A stretch of 64,000 nt of DNA, taken from positions 186,001 to 250,000 of the forward strand of contig NZ_VRTS01000001.1 in NCBI RefSeq assembly GCF_008017755.1. The letters run 5' to 3'. The translations under genes and the position numbers were made by a program. Origin of the DNA: Alkalisalibacterium limincola (lineage in GTDB: Bacteria; Pseudomonadota; Gammaproteobacteria; Xanthomonadales; Xanthomonadaceae). Of the stretch, positions 8,581 to 17,598 are shown in pieces. Numbering within the stretch: the stretch's first letter is position 1; every line of letters starts with the position of its first letter. A model generated the notes under the pieces. It saw only the letters and a list, made by a program, of their open reading frames with translations, had not been told where the DNA came from and did no database searches.

Positions 8581-9384
8581 ATGAGCGAGAAATTCCTTTC
8601 CGGCCGAACGGCCCTGGTCACCGGCTCCACCTCCGGCATCGGCCTGGCGATCGCCCGCGCCCTGGGGGCGGCAGGTGCGCGCGTCGCCATCAACGGACTC
8701 GGCGAGGCCGGCCAGATCGAGGCTGCCGTTTCATCGGTGCGCTCCGCCGGCGCCCGCGACGCACGCTACTTCGAAGCCGACCTCAGGCAGCCCGGTCAGA
8801 TTGAACAGATGATGGCCGACATCAATACGTGGTCGCCGCTGGACGTCCTGGTGAACTGCGCCGGCGTGCAGCACGCCGTGCCGCTCGAGGACATGCCGGT
8901 GGATCGCTGGGACATGATCCTGGCGGTCAACCTGAGCTCGGCCTTCCATACCATGCGCCTGGCGATGCCGGGCATGGCCGAGCGCGGCTTCGGCCGGGTC
9001 GTGAACATCGCCTCGGTGCACGGCCTCGTCGCTTCGGTCAACAAGGCGCCCTACATCGCCAGCAAGTTCGGCATCGTCGGCCTGTCCAAGGCCGCGGCGC
9101 TGGAGTACGCGCGGGCCGGGGACCGCAAGAGCGGTGGCGTGACGGTGAACTGCGTGTGCCCGGGCTGGGTGGAGACCGCGCTGATCGAACCGCAGATCGA
9201 AGCCCACGCCGCCGGCGACAGCCGCGAGGAAGGCATCCGCCGCATGCTGGCCGAAAAGCAGCCCAGCCAGCGCACCTCGATGCCCGAGGAGATCGCCGAC
9301 GCGGTGCTGTGGCTGTGCCGGCCGCAGTCCCACAACCTGACCGGCACGTCGATACCGGTCGACGGCGGCTGGACGGCGCAGTAA
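8581..9384 (+). CDS. bdhA: 3-hydroxybutyrate dehydrogenase
   Basis: BdhA oxidises (R)-3-hydroxybutyrate to acetoacetate with NAD, the step after oligomer hydrolysis in PHB use. The 267-residue short-chain dehydrogenase shows the nucleotide motif TGSTSGIG near residue 13, NCAGVQ near residue 98 and the catalytic YIASK. The C-terminal GTSIPVDGGWTAQ is typical of the family. The ATG at 8581 gives the usual family N-terminus; the frame is open 30 bp further upstream, but that adds an atypical leader. A response regulator gene starts 4 bp after its stop. Confidence 0.92.
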   Translation: MSEKFLSGRTALVTGSTSGIGLAIARALGAAGARVAINGLGEAGQIEAAVSSVRSAGARDARYFEADLRQPGQIEQMMADINTWSPLDVLVNCAGVQHAVPLEDMPVDRWDMILAVNLSSAFHTMRLAMPGMAERGFGRVVNIASVHGLVASVNKAPYIASKFGIVGLSKAAALEYARAGDRKSGGVTVNCVCPGWVETALIEPQIEAHAAGDSREEGIRRMLAEKQPSQRTSMPEEIADAVLWLCRPQSHNLTGTSIPVDGGWTAQ

Positions 9385-9388
9385 GACG

Positions 9389-10054
9389 ATGCCGCGCCTG
9401 CTGATCGTCGACGACCACCCGCTGTATCGACTGGCGCTGGCGCAGGCACTGGCGGGACTGGTGGAGGATGCCCGGGTCGACGAGGCCGAAAGCCTGGCCG
9501 CGGCGCGCAAGTCCCTCGCCGACGCCCCCGACACCGACCTGGTGCTGCTGGACCTGCACATGCCCGACAGCCATGGCCTCATGGGTCTGGCGGCGCTGCG
9601 GGCGGAATTCCCCGGCGTGGCGGTGGTGATGATCTCGGCCCACGACGATCCGGTGACGATCCGGCGCGCCCTGGATTTCGGCGCGGCGGGATTCATTCCC
9701 AAGCGTGCCGGCATGGACGAGCTCCAGGCCGGCCTGCGCGCGGTGCTCGACTGCGAGCAGTGGCTGCCCGAATCCCTGCGTCCGGCCGTGCGTGCCGAGC
9801 CGGGACACCCCAACGACGAAGCGCTGGCCACTGGGCTGGACTCCCTGACGCCGCAGCAATTCCGGGTACTCGAGCGGGTCGCCCAGGGCCGGCTCAACAA
9901 GCAGATCGCCGACGAGCTCGGCATCCAGGAGCGCACCGTCAAGGCCCACATGAGCGCGATCTTCGAGAAGCTGGGCGTGCGCAACCGCACCCAGGCCGGC
10001 GTGCTGCTGCGCTCGCTGGAGCTCGGCGACCCGGCGCGCCACGTGTCGAGCTAG
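9389..10054 (+). CDS. LuxR/NarL-family response regulator
   Basis: This 221-residue protein has a receiver domain (DDHPLYR at the start, phospho-acceptor Asp in LVLLDLHMPD, Lys in FIPKRAG) and a C-terminal LuxR-type helix-turn-helix (LTPQQFRVLERVAQGRLNKQIADELGIQ and following). It lies 4 bp behind bdhA and must be co-transcribed with it. No kinase is adjacent. Its layout resembles CrbR/ErdR-type regulators, which pair with SLC5-containing hybrid kinases to control acetate use; such a kinase is encoded at 33959-37315. I infer that it could bind the palindromes at 8509 and 39767. Confidence 0.88.
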   Translation: MPRLLIVDDHPLYRLALAQALAGLVEDARVDEAESLAAARKSLADAPDTDLVLLDLHMPDSHGLMGLAALRAEFPGVAVVMISAHDDPVTIRRALDFGAAGFIPKRAGMDELQAGLRAVLDCEQWLPESLRPAVRAEPGHPNDEALATGLDSLTPQQFRVLERVAQGRLNKQIADELGIQERTVKAHMSAIFEKLGVRNRTQAGVLLRSLELGDPARHVSS

Positions 10055-10073
10055 GCGCCGTTCCGGCGGCTGC

Positions 10074-10104
10074 TTGACCCTCCCACGATGGCAGGGTTCA
10101 TGAT
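10074..10104 (+). promoter_or_regulatory. CueR-type promoter of copA
   Basis: The -35 is TTGACC (10074-10079) and the -10 is CATGAT (10099-10104), separated by 19 bp, the overlong spacer typical of MerR-family promoters. A 21-bp dyad spans 10078-10098, with ACCCTCC and GCAGGGT as arms (6 of 7 paired), the same geometry as the E. coli copA operator. The predicted start near 10111 rules out the upstream in-frame ATGs of copA as start codons. Confidence 0.8.
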
Positions 10105-10132
10105 GGAGGCCATCTCCCTCCAGGCCCCCGCC

Positions 10133-12418
10133 ATGACCCGCTCGCGATCCACCGACCAGCGCATCCCCGTACAAGGCATGAACTGTGCGTCCTGTGTCGG
10201 CCGTGTCGAGAAGGCACTGGCCGGTGTTCCGGGCGTGCGCTCGGCGAGCGTGAACCTCGCCACTGCACAGGCCACGCTCGCCTTCGACGGCCCGGCGCCG
10301 TCGGTTGCGGACCTGCGCAATGCACTGCAGCGCGCCGGCTACGACACCCCGATGGGTGCGCCCGGGCACGAAGGCCACGGCGGGTCCGCCGGAGCCGCAC
10401 ATCACCACCACGACGAGGATGCCCGCGCCCTGTCCCGCAAGGTCTGGCTGGCTGCCGCACTGACGCTGCCGGTGTTCGTGATGGAAATGGGGTCGCACCT
10501 GGTGCCGGCGATCCACGACGCGATCCACACCCACATCGGCCACTTCAACGCCCAACTGCTCCAGTTCGTGCTGACCACGATCGTGCTGTTCGGACCGGGC
10601 CGCGTGTTCTTCCGCATCGGGCTCCCGGCCCTGCTGCGCGGTGCGCCGGAAATGAACACCCTGGTCGCTCTGGGCACCGGGGCAGCCTGGACGTACTCGG
10701 TGGTGGCCACCTTTGCCCCCGGCGTCATGCCGCCAGGTACGGCAAACATCTACTACGAACCCGCGGCGGTCATCGTCACCCTGATCCTGCTCGGACGGCT
10801 GCTCGAGGCGCGCGCGAAGGGCCGCACCGGGGCCGCCATCGAGCGCCTGCTCGGCCTGCAGGCGAAGACCGCCCGGGTCGAGCGCGACGGCGAAGTGGTG
10901 GAGCTGCCGGTCGAACAGGTGCAGCGCGGTGATCGCATCCGCGTGCGCCCCGGCGAAACCGTGCCGGTGGATGGACGCGTGCTCGACGGTGATTCGCGGG
11001 TCGACGAGTCGATGATCACCGGAGAGCCGGTGCCGGTCCGTCGCGGCGCCGGTGACCGCGTGGTGGGCGGCACCATCAACCAGAAGGGCAGCCTGGTGGT
11101 GGAAGCCACCGACCTGGGCGAGGACGCCGTGCTGGCCCGCATCGTCGACATGGTGCAACAGGCCCAGGGGGCCAAGCTGCCGATCCAGGCGCTGGTCGAT
11201 CGGGTCACCGGCTGGTTCGTTCCCATCGTCATCGCCGTGGCACTGGTGACCGCCGCGGCCTGGTGGCTGTTCGGCCCGGAGCCGGCCCTGGCCATGGCCG
11301 TGGTCGCCGCGGTGACCGTGCTGATCATCGCCTGCCCCTGCGCCATGGGGCTGGCCACGCCGACCTCGATCATGGTCGGTACCGGCCGCGGCGCCGACCA
11401 GGGCATCTTGTTCCGCGGTGGCGATGCATTGCAGGGCTTGCGCGACGTGCAGGTGGTGGCGCTGGACAAGACCGGCACGCTGACCGAAGGCAAGCCGCGC
11501 CTGACCGACCTGGAAGCGCTGGCAGGCTTCCAGGGAGACGAACTGCTCGCGCTCGCGGCGGGCGCCGAGGCCGATGCCGAGCATCCGGTCGGCACAGCGA
11601 TCGTCGCGGCCGCGAAGGAACGGGGGCTTTCCGTCCCCGCCGCGACGGGCTTCGAATCGATCACCGGCATGGGGATCCGTGCCGATGTCGACGGCCACCG
11701 CATCGACCTGGGCGCAGCGCGCTACATGGCCGAACTCGGCATCGACACCACGCCTGTCGACGAGCGGCTGTCAACGCTGGCCGACCTGGCGCGCACCCCG
11801 CTGCTGATGGCGGTGGACGGGAAACTGGCCGGCCTGCTGGCCGTGGCCGACCCGATCAAGGCCGGCACGCCGGACGCGATCCGTGCGCTCCACGCGCTGG
11901 GCCTGCGCGTGGCGATGCTCAGTGGCGACAACCGCCGCACGGCGGGCGCGATCGCCGCGCAGCTGGGCATCGACGAGGTGCTGGCCGAACTGATGCCCGA
12001 GGACAAGGTGCGTGCGCTGGGGCGCCTGCGCGAAGGCGGGCGACGGCTGGCCTTCGTCGGCGACGGCATCAACGATGCGCCCGCGCTGGCCGAGGCCGAC
12101 GTGGGCATCGCCATCGGCACCGGGACCGACATCGCGATCGAAAGCGCCGACGTGGTGCTGATGTCGGGCGACCTGCGCAACGTGCCCAATGCGATCGCCT
12201 TGTCGCGCGCGACGATGCGCAACATCCGCCAGAACCTGTTCTGGGCCTTCGCCTACAACACCGCGTTGATCCCGGTCGCCGCCGGCGTGTTCTACGCCGC
12301 CTTCGGCTGGCTGCTCTCGCCGATGCTGGCGGCGATGGCGATGGCCTTCTCCAGCATCTTCGTCGTCACCAACGCACTGCGGCTCAGGCGCTTCACCGCG
12401 CCGGTGCCGCTGTCCTGA
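10133..12418 (+). CDS. copA: Cu+-exporting P1B-type ATPase
   Basis: CopA pumps Cu+ from cytosol to periplasm. The 761-residue protein has one N-terminal metal-binding domain with GMNCASC, a His-rich linker with HHHHDED, and the ion-channel CPC in IIACPCAMG. It has DKTGT for phosphorylation and GDGINDAP for nucleotide binding. The frame is open from an ATG at 10088, but that codon lies inside the CueR operator; the first in-frame ATG after the predicted transcript start is 10133. It is followed 18 bp later by cueR, so copper probably induces both together. Confidence 0.93.
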   Translation: MTRSRSTDQRIPVQGMNCASCVGRVEKALAGVPGVRSASVNLATAQATLAFDGPAPSVADLRNALQRAGYDTPMGAPGHEGHGGSAGAAHHHHDEDARALSRKVWLAAALTLPVFVMEMGSHLVPAIHDAIHTHIGHFNAQLLQFVLTTIVLFGPGRVFFRIGLPALLRGAPEMNTLVALGTGAAWTYSVVATFAPGVMPPGTANIYYEPAAVIVTLILLGRLLEARAKGRTGAAIERLLGLQAKTARVERDGEVVELPVEQVQRGDRIRVRPGETVPVDGRVLDGDSRVDESMITGEPVPVRRGAGDRVVGGTINQKGSLVVEATDLGEDAVLARIVDMVQQAQGAKLPIQALVDRVTGWFVPIVIAVALVTAAAWWLFGPEPALAMAVVAAVTVLIIACPCAMGLATPTSIMVGTGRGADQGILFRGGDALQGLRDVQVVALDKTGTLTEGKPRLTDLEALAGFQGDELLALAAGAEADAEHPVGTAIVAAAKERGLSVPAATGFESITGMGIRADVDGHRIDLGAARYMAELGIDTTPVDERLSTLADLARTPLLMAVDGKLAGLLAVADPIKAGTPDAIRALHALGLRVAMLSGDNRRTAGAIAAQLGIDEVLAELMPEDKVRALGRLREGGRRLAFVGDGINDAPALAEADVGIAIGTGTDIAIESADVVLMSGDLRNVPNAIALSRATMRNIRQNLFWAFAYNTALIPVAAGVFYAAFGWLLSPMLAAMAMAFSSIFVVTNALRLRRFTAPVPLS

Positions 12419-12436
12419 CTCACGCGAGGCGATCCC

Positions 12437-12895
12437 ATGAGCCGCAAACCCTCCCCGACCCTCGAGCTTGCCGACGCCCGCCAGGAAGGCCTGTACGAGA
12501 TCGGCGCCGCCGCCGAAGCGTCCGGCGTGTCGGTGAAGATGATCCGGCACTACGAGCAGATCGGACTGATTCCCGAGGCGATGCGGACGGTCGCGAACTA
12601 CCGGGTCTACCGCGAGGCCGACGTGCATCGGCTCGGGTTCATCCGCAGCGCCCGTGACCTCGGCTTCCCGATGGCCCGCATCAAGGTGCTGCTGGCGCTG
12701 TGGGACGACCGCGACCGGGCCAGCGCCGACGTCAAGGCGCTGGTCATGACGCACGTCGAGGAGATCGACACGCGCATCGCGGAACTCGACCGGATGCGCT
12801 CGACGTTGCTGGACCTGGCATCGCGCTGCCACGGCGACGATCGCCCGGAATGCCCCATCCTGGGCGGATTGTCGCCACGGCGGGCGCCTGAATGA
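12437..12895 (+). CDS. cueR: Copper-responsive MerR-family regulator
   Basis: The 152-residue protein has an N-terminal MerR winged helix (YEIGAAAEASGVSVKMIRHYEQ region) and a long dimerisation helix. Its C-terminal metal loop has a C-X7-C spacing (CHGDDRPEC), as in CueR. It should sense Cu+ and activate copA from the 19-bp-spacer promoter at 10074. The N-terminal extension of about 20 residues before the helix-turn-helix is a little longer than usual. An ATG with upstream GAGG supports the start. Confidence 0.9.
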   Translation: MSRKPSPTLELADARQEGLYEIGAAAEASGVSVKMIRHYEQIGLIPEAMRTVANYRVYREADVHRLGFIRSARDLGFPMARIKVLLALWDDRDRASADVKALVMTHVEEIDTRIAELDRMRSTLLDLASRCHGDDRPECPILGGLSPRRAPE

Positions 12896-12928
12896 GCGCC
12901 GCACCGCGATCTCCCGACGGCGCCACGG

Positions 12929-12960
12929 CGCTCGCACGCTGGCGAGCGGCCGCCTATACT
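12929..12960 (+). promoter_or_regulatory. Inverted repeat and -10 of the copL operon
   Basis: A perfect 7-bp inverted repeat, CGCTCGC (12929-12935) and GCGAGCG (12942-12948), with a 6-base spacer, occupies the -35 region. A good -10, TATACT, follows at 12955-12960. The start would fall at or next to the copL ATG at 12967, suggesting a leaderless transcript. It differs from the CueR dyad, so a second regulator is likely. The repeat could instead be a cueR terminator, but no T-run follows. Confidence 0.5.
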
Positions 12961-12966
12961 GCGGCG

Positions 12967-13338
12967 ATGCCTGTTTCACTTGCCACCGTGGCCCGACTGA
13001 TGCTGGTGCTCGCACTGGCGTTCAACGGCTGGGCCCTGCCGGCACACGCACATGCCTCGATGTCCGCTGCCGCCGCGTCCAGCGACCAGGCTGCAGGTGT
13101 TGGCGACTGCCACCAGCACGCCAAGGCGCCTGCCGGGACCGCCACCGATGCGGGCACGGAGTGTTGTGCCACCGGCAGCTGCCAGGGCTGCAGCTGCGTG
13201 ATGGCGTGCGCGACCGCGCTGCCCGTCGCCGGAGCCAGCGGTACGCAATGGGCTGCCTCCAAAGCACCCCTGGCCGGTCCCGTCGACGCACCGGGCACCT
13301 GCCCATCCGGCAACCCCCTCAGGCCACCGATCGCCTGA
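12967..13338 (+). CDS. copL: CopL-family copper-binding leader protein
   Basis: This 123-residue exported protein has a signal peptide ending near PAHAHA, then Cys/His-rich segments: DCHQHAKA and ECCATGSCQGCSCVMACA. This pattern is the CopL family, found ahead of copAB in Xanthomonas, where it is needed for copper-induced expression. Here the usual copAB pair is replaced by a TolC-type protein and a multicopper oxidase. The ATG at 12967 gives the signal peptide; an upstream open frame to 12892 precedes the -10 and is unlikely to be transcribed. Confidence 0.82.
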   Translation: MPVSLATVARLMLVLALAFNGWALPAHAHASMSAAAASSDQAAGVGDCHQHAKAPAGTATDAGTECCATGSCQGCSCVMACATALPVAGASGTQWAASKAPLAGPVDAPGTCPSGNPLRPPIA

Positions 13339-13440
13339 CTCCGAGGAACGGCACGCGCCGCGCGGGACGCTTCCCCGACCGGTTGCCTGCCCAGGTACGA
13401 CCCCGCGAGGGGCCGCCCTTCCGATTCACGGAGTCACCCC

Positions 13441-14823
13441 ATGCCAATCCCACTTCACCGGGTCGCGAGCCTGGCGGCATTGCTGCCACTGCTGGCGGCC
13501 TGTGCCAGCTACTCGCCCCAGCGTGCCGGCGAACAGGCCCATTCGCTGGCGGCCGCGCCGATCGGCCCCGCGGCCACAGCCGATGCCGCGGCCACGGATG
13601 CGCAGCGCCGCGCTGTGCTGCTCCAGCCGCTGGAACGCGACAACGCAGTTTCCCTGGCGCTGTCGGGAAACCCCGACCTGCAGATCGCCTGGTCCCGGCT
13701 GGGTATCGGCGCCGCTCAGGCGTTCGAAGCCTCGCGCCTGGCCAACCCGCGTCTTTCGGCCTCGCGCCTTTCCGGCGACGAAGGCGCCAAGCGCTCGTTG
13801 TCGCTGGGCCTGTCGCTTTCCGACCTGCTGTTGCTGCCACAGGGCAGCCAGCTGGCAGCGCGTGACTTCGAGGCGCTGCGCATCGAGGTGGCTGCCCGCG
13901 CAGTGACCGTCGCACGCGACACCGAGTCCGCGTGGTACCGGCACGTGGCGGCCGGCCAACGCGCCGAGCTGCGCTCAGCGGTGGCGGACGCCGCCGAACT
14001 TTCCGCCGAGCTGGCCGATCGCTTCCACCAGGCCGGCACCGTCAGCCGGCTGCAGCTGCTGCGCGAACGCGCAGCGGCAAGCGAGGCACGGGTGGCCGCC
14101 GTGACCGCGCGTGCCGACGCGATCGCCGCGCGCCAGGCACTCAACGCGCAGATGGGGCTTTCAGGCGAGCTTGCCGACCTGTGGCAGGCCCCGCCGCGAC
14201 TGGCGATGCCGGGCAACGATGCCATGGAGCTCGAGCAACTGCTGGCACTGGCCGATAGCGAGCGCCTGGACCTGCGTGCCGCCCGACTGCAGGTGGGCAT
14301 CCTCGAGGATGGACTGGCCTTCAGCCGCGGATGGCGCTGGCTGGGCGGAATCGAACTGGACTACGAGTGGGAGCGCGAACCCGACGGCAGCCGCATGCGC
14401 GGCCCGGGCCTGAGCCTGGAGCTGCCCCTCTTCCATCAGGGCCAGGCGCGCACGATGCGTGCCGATGCCCTGCTCGAGCGGGGCCGCGCGCAGCTGGCCC
14501 AGCGTGAACTGGAAGTCGAACTGGGCGCGCGTGAAGCGGCCGGGCGCGTGCAGGCGATGCGCGAAGTGGTCGCGCTGTACCAGGCCGGCATCGTCCCCGA
14601 CCGCAGCGAGGCGGTGCAGCGCGAGCTGGAGCGTTACAACTTCATGCTGATCGGTGCGTTCGAGCTGCTGGCGGCCCGCCAGGCCGAGTACCGGGCCTAT
14701 GAGGGCTTCATCGACGCGGTGCGCGACTACTGGCTGGCCCACACCGACCTGGCGCACGCCATCGGCACCCGGCTGCCCGACGCCCTGGCGAGCACGGCTT
14801 CACGCCCGACCTGCAGGCCGTGA
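13441..14823 (+). CDS. TolC-family outer membrane lipoprotein (metal efflux type)
   Basis: This 460-residue protein starts with a lipoprotein signal (LLPLLAACASY) and carries the two repeated coiled-coil efflux-protein halves of TolC/CusC-type proteins, seen as long Ala/Leu/Arg/Glu heptads around residues 100-230 and 330-440. Such proteins form the outer membrane channel of tripartite pumps, but no RND pump or adaptor gene lies in this cluster. GGAG precedes the ATG. Its TGA overlaps the GTG start of the His-rich peptide, so the genes are coupled. Confidence 0.82.
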   Translation: MPIPLHRVASLAALLPLLAACASYSPQRAGEQAHSLAAAPIGPAATADAAATDAQRRAVLLQPLERDNAVSLALSGNPDLQIAWSRLGIGAAQAFEASRLANPRLSASRLSGDEGAKRSLSLGLSLSDLLLLPQGSQLAARDFEALRIEVAARAVTVARDTESAWYRHVAAGQRAELRSAVADAAELSAELADRFHQAGTVSRLQLLRERAAASEARVAAVTARADAIAARQALNAQMGLSGELADLWQAPPRLAMPGNDAMELEQLLALADSERLDLRAARLQVGILEDGLAFSRGWRWLGGIELDYEWEREPDGSRMRGPGLSLELPLFHQGQARTMRADALLERGRAQLAQRELEVELGAREAAGRVQAMREVVALYQAGIVPDRSEAVQRELERYNFMLIGAFELLAARQAEYRAYEGFIDAVRDYWLAHTDLAHAIGTRLPDALASTASRPTCRP

Positions 14824-15017
14824 TCGCGCCACCGTCGGAGGGTGGCCATGGCGACCATTCGATGCACGGAGGCGACCATGAAGCGGGAGGTCACGAGGGT
14901 CACGAAGGTCACCAGCACCACGGGCACCACGCCCCGGCTGAGACCGAAGATGCCGATGACGCCGATCACCACGAACACGATCACCACCAGGGTCACGACC
15001 ACGGAGACACGCCATGA
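14820..15017 (+). CDS. Small histidine-rich peptide
   Basis: This 65-residue peptide consists largely of His with Asp, Glu and Gly (for example GHEGHEGHQHHGHH and HHEHDHHQGHDHGD). It has no signal peptide and no known domain. It starts at a GTG that overlaps the tolC stop (GTGA) and ends in an ATGA overlap with the multicopper oxidase start. Overlaps at both ends argue that it is translated. Copper or other metal buffering is inferred from composition and context. It could be a poorly conserved spacer peptide. Confidence 0.65.
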   Translation: MIAPPSEGGHGDHSMHGGDHEAGGHEGHEGHQHHGHHAPAETEDADDADHHEHDHHQGHDHGDTP

Positions 15018-16443
15018 GCATCACCCGTCGCAACGTCCTGCTCGGCGCCGCGCCGGACTGGTGGGCGCCGCCACGGCCCCCTTGGCCCGCGCCCAGGATG
15101 CCCACGACCACAGCCAGCACGCACGGCCCGCGCAGCCCGCGGCAACCGCACCTGCGCCAGCTGCGGCGGAAGCGCCGCGGGCGCGACGCGGCACGGCCTC
15201 GGGACCCGGCTCGGTCTACACGCCCAACGGCTGGTCCCTGCCCTCGCGCATGGTGGACGGGGTCCGCGAGTTCCACCTGGTGGCCGAGGAGATCGAGCAC
15301 GAGTTCGGCCCCGGTTCGCGGATCAAGGCCTGGGGATACAACGGCACCACCCCGGGCCCGACGCTGGAGGCGATCGAGGGCGAGCGCGTGCGCATCTACG
15401 TCACCAACCGGCTCAAGGAAGGGACCAGCGTGCACTGGCACGGCCTGCTGCTGCCCAGCGGCATGGACGGCGTGAAGGGCTTGACCCAGCCGCCGATCGC
15501 ACCGGGCGAAACCTACGTCTACGAGTTCACCCTGCGCCAGCACGGCACCCACATGTACCACCCGCATGCCGATGAAATGGTGCAGCTGGCGATGGGCATG
15601 ATGGGACTGTTCATCATCCATCCGCGCGGGCCCGAAGAGGAGCCCGTCGACCGCGACTACGCGATGCTGCTGCACAACTGGGCCGTGCATCCCGGCACCT
15701 ACGTCCCCGACCCGTCGGTGATGCAGGACTTCGATGTGTGGACGCTGAACTCCAAGGCGTTTCCGGCCACCGAACCGCTGGTGGCGCGCAGCGGCGAGCG
15801 GGTGCGCATCCGCATCGGCAACCTCTCGATGTGGAACCACCCGATGCACCTGCACGGCGTGCAGTTCGCGGTGACCGGCGGGGACGGCGGTCGCTGGCCA
15901 CGGGCCCAGTGGCGCAATGAAGTGACCGAGATCGTCGGCGTCGGCCAGATGCGCGACTTCGAGTTCATCGCCGTCCCCGGCGACTGGGCCTTCCACTGCC
16001 ACATGGCCCACCACACGATGGGCCCGATGGGCCACGACATCCCCAACACCCTGGGCGTTGACCAGAGCGGGGTGGAGCAGCGCATCCAGCGCATCCTGCC
16101 GGGCTTCATGGCGATGGGTGAACACGGCATGGCCGAGCACCAGGACCACGTCGACATGGGCCACATGCCCGGTCCCGAGAACACGCTGGCGATGGCGGCC
16201 GGCCGGGGGCCGTTCGGGAACATCGGCATGGGCGGGATGTTCACCGTGGTCAAGGTGCGCGACGACATCGCCCCCGGCGACTACCGCGACCCCGGCTGGT
16301 ACCGCCACCCGCCGGGTGAGCTGACCCGCCGCGTGAGCAGCGATCCGTCGTTCGGACAGCCGGTGCGGCGCGGCCAGGTGGCCTCCGCCGGCAGCGACGC
16401 CCTGCCCACCCCCCGCCGCGATGGCGGCCACCACAACCACTGA
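15014..16443 (+). CDS. Tat-exported multicopper oxidase (frameshifted)
   Basis: Copper-site motifs mark a laccase/CueO-like oxidase: HWHGLL, YHPHADEM, NHPMHLHGVQF and WAFHCHMAHHTM. Such enzymes oxidise Cu+ to Cu2+ in the periplasm. The Tat leader SITRRNVLLGAA is in one frame and its continuation GLVGAATAPLARAQ in another. One base is missing near 15050; restoring it gives a 476-residue protein. The C-terminal region is Met/His-rich. The start overlaps the His-rich peptide stop (ATGA). Because conserved nuo genes here carry the same kind of lesion, I treat this as a probable sequence error. Confidence 0.85.
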
Positions 16444-16455
16444 CGGAGATCCAAC

Positions 16456-17054
16456 ATGGGACGCATCGTACTCACCGTGATCGTGCTCTTGCTGCTGGCC
16501 TGCGCCGCCGTCTTCGCTGTCGTGGCCTCCGGGCGCTACAACGTCGCCGCCGACGTTCCCCATAGCGAATTCGTCCATGGCCTGCTGGAACGCCTGCGGG
16601 GGAACTCGATCCGCCACCATGCGCGGGACATCGAGACTCCAGCCGACCTGGCCGACGCGAGCGGGTCCGCCGCGGCGCCGGCAACTACGACGCCATGTGC
16701 GTGGGTTGCCACCTGGCACCCGGCGTGGCCAGCAGCGAGATCAGCCGCGGGCTCTATCCCCGCCCGCCCAACCTGTCGACCGGCCCCGCCATGGCCCCTG
16801 CCGAAGCCTTCTGGGTCACCCGCCACGGCATCAAGGCCAGCGGCATGCCCGGCTGGGGTCACAGCATGGACGACGCCTACATCTGGGACATGGTGGCCCT
16901 GTTGCAGGTGCTGCCCGGGATGTCCGCCGAGGCGTATCGGGCCCTGGTGGACGCCAGCCCCGGACACTCCCATGGTGGTGGCGAAGGCATGGACCACGAG
17001 CACGACCACGACCATCACGAACACAGCCACGAGGACCACTCACATGCACACTGA
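16456..17054 (+). CDS. Membrane-anchored c-type cytochrome with His-rich tail (frameshifted)
   Basis: An N-terminal membrane helix (VLTVIVLLLLACAAVFAVV) is followed, in another frame, by a single haem site CVGCH and the distal Met in SGMPGWG. The C-terminus is a His/Asp/Glu-rich tail (EHDHDHHEHSHEDHSHAH). One base is missing near 16665; the restored product is 199 residues. It probably takes electrons from the adjacent multicopper oxidase reaction or serves copper redox in the periplasm (inference). The start of the next gene overlaps its tail by 11 bp. Confidence 0.78.
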
Positions 17055-17583
17055 AATCGCATCCAGCACCCCCCTGTCCGGTATAGCGGTCGCAACCTTT
17101 GTGTTCGCTGCCCTGTTGCTGCCGCCGGTGCACGCCCAGTCCGGCCACGATCACCATGCCCACCACCAGGCAACCGAGGAAGCCGTCGTCGACGTGCCCA
17201 TGCAGGCACGTGAAGCCGTGGCCACGGTGGACCGCTTCTTCGCCGCCCTGGGTCGCGGCGACATCGAGGCTGCCGGAAGCGAGCTGGCCAGCGACGTGTC
17301 GGTGTTCGAGAACGGTCGCGTGGAACGCTCGGCCGCGGAGTACCTGGCCGGCCATGCCGCCCACGACGCCGCCTTCATCCAGGAGGCGCACCATCAGCCC
17401 AAGCACCGGATCGCCCGCATCAGCGGGGACCTGGTCTGGGTAGCCAGCGAAAGCGAGTTCCACGCCAACCGTGATGAAGGAATGCTGACCGTGTTCAGCA
17501 ACGAGACCATGGTGTTGCGTCGCAGTGGTGCACGCTGGGAGATCGTCCACATCCACTGGTCCAGCCGCCAGCAGATCGACTAG
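17044..17583 (+). CDS. Exported NTF2-like (SnoaL/DUF4440) protein
   Basis: This 179-residue protein has a signal peptide ending near PPVHAQ, a short His-rich segment (SGHDHHAHHQ), and an NTF2-like fold recognisable from AVATVDRFFAALGRGDIEA and the C-terminal RWEIVHIHWSSRQ. The ATG at 17044 overlaps the cytochrome gene by 11 bp. Its function is unknown; proteins of this type recur in copper clusters of xanthomonads. The His-rich N-terminus suggests metal binding. Confidence 0.75.
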   Translation: MHTEIASSTPLSGIAVATFVFAALLLPPVHAQSGHDHHAHHQATEEAVVDVPMQAREAVATVDRFFAALGRGDIEAAGSELASDVSVFENGRVERSAAEYLAGHAAHDAAFIQEAHHQPKHRIARISGDLVWVASESEFHANRDEGMLTVFSNETMVLRRSGARWEIVHIHWSSRQQID

Positions 17584-17598
17584 CCCGGGAGAAACAAC

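Noticed and set aside
10088-10132. Longer copA starting at ATG 10088
   Set aside because: That codon lies inside the CueR operator and upstream of the predicted transcript start.
15014-17054. Decay of the copper oxidase and cytochrome as true pseudogenes
   Set aside because: Each has only one single-base loss, the rest is intact, and essential nuo genes in the same window carry the same lesion type.
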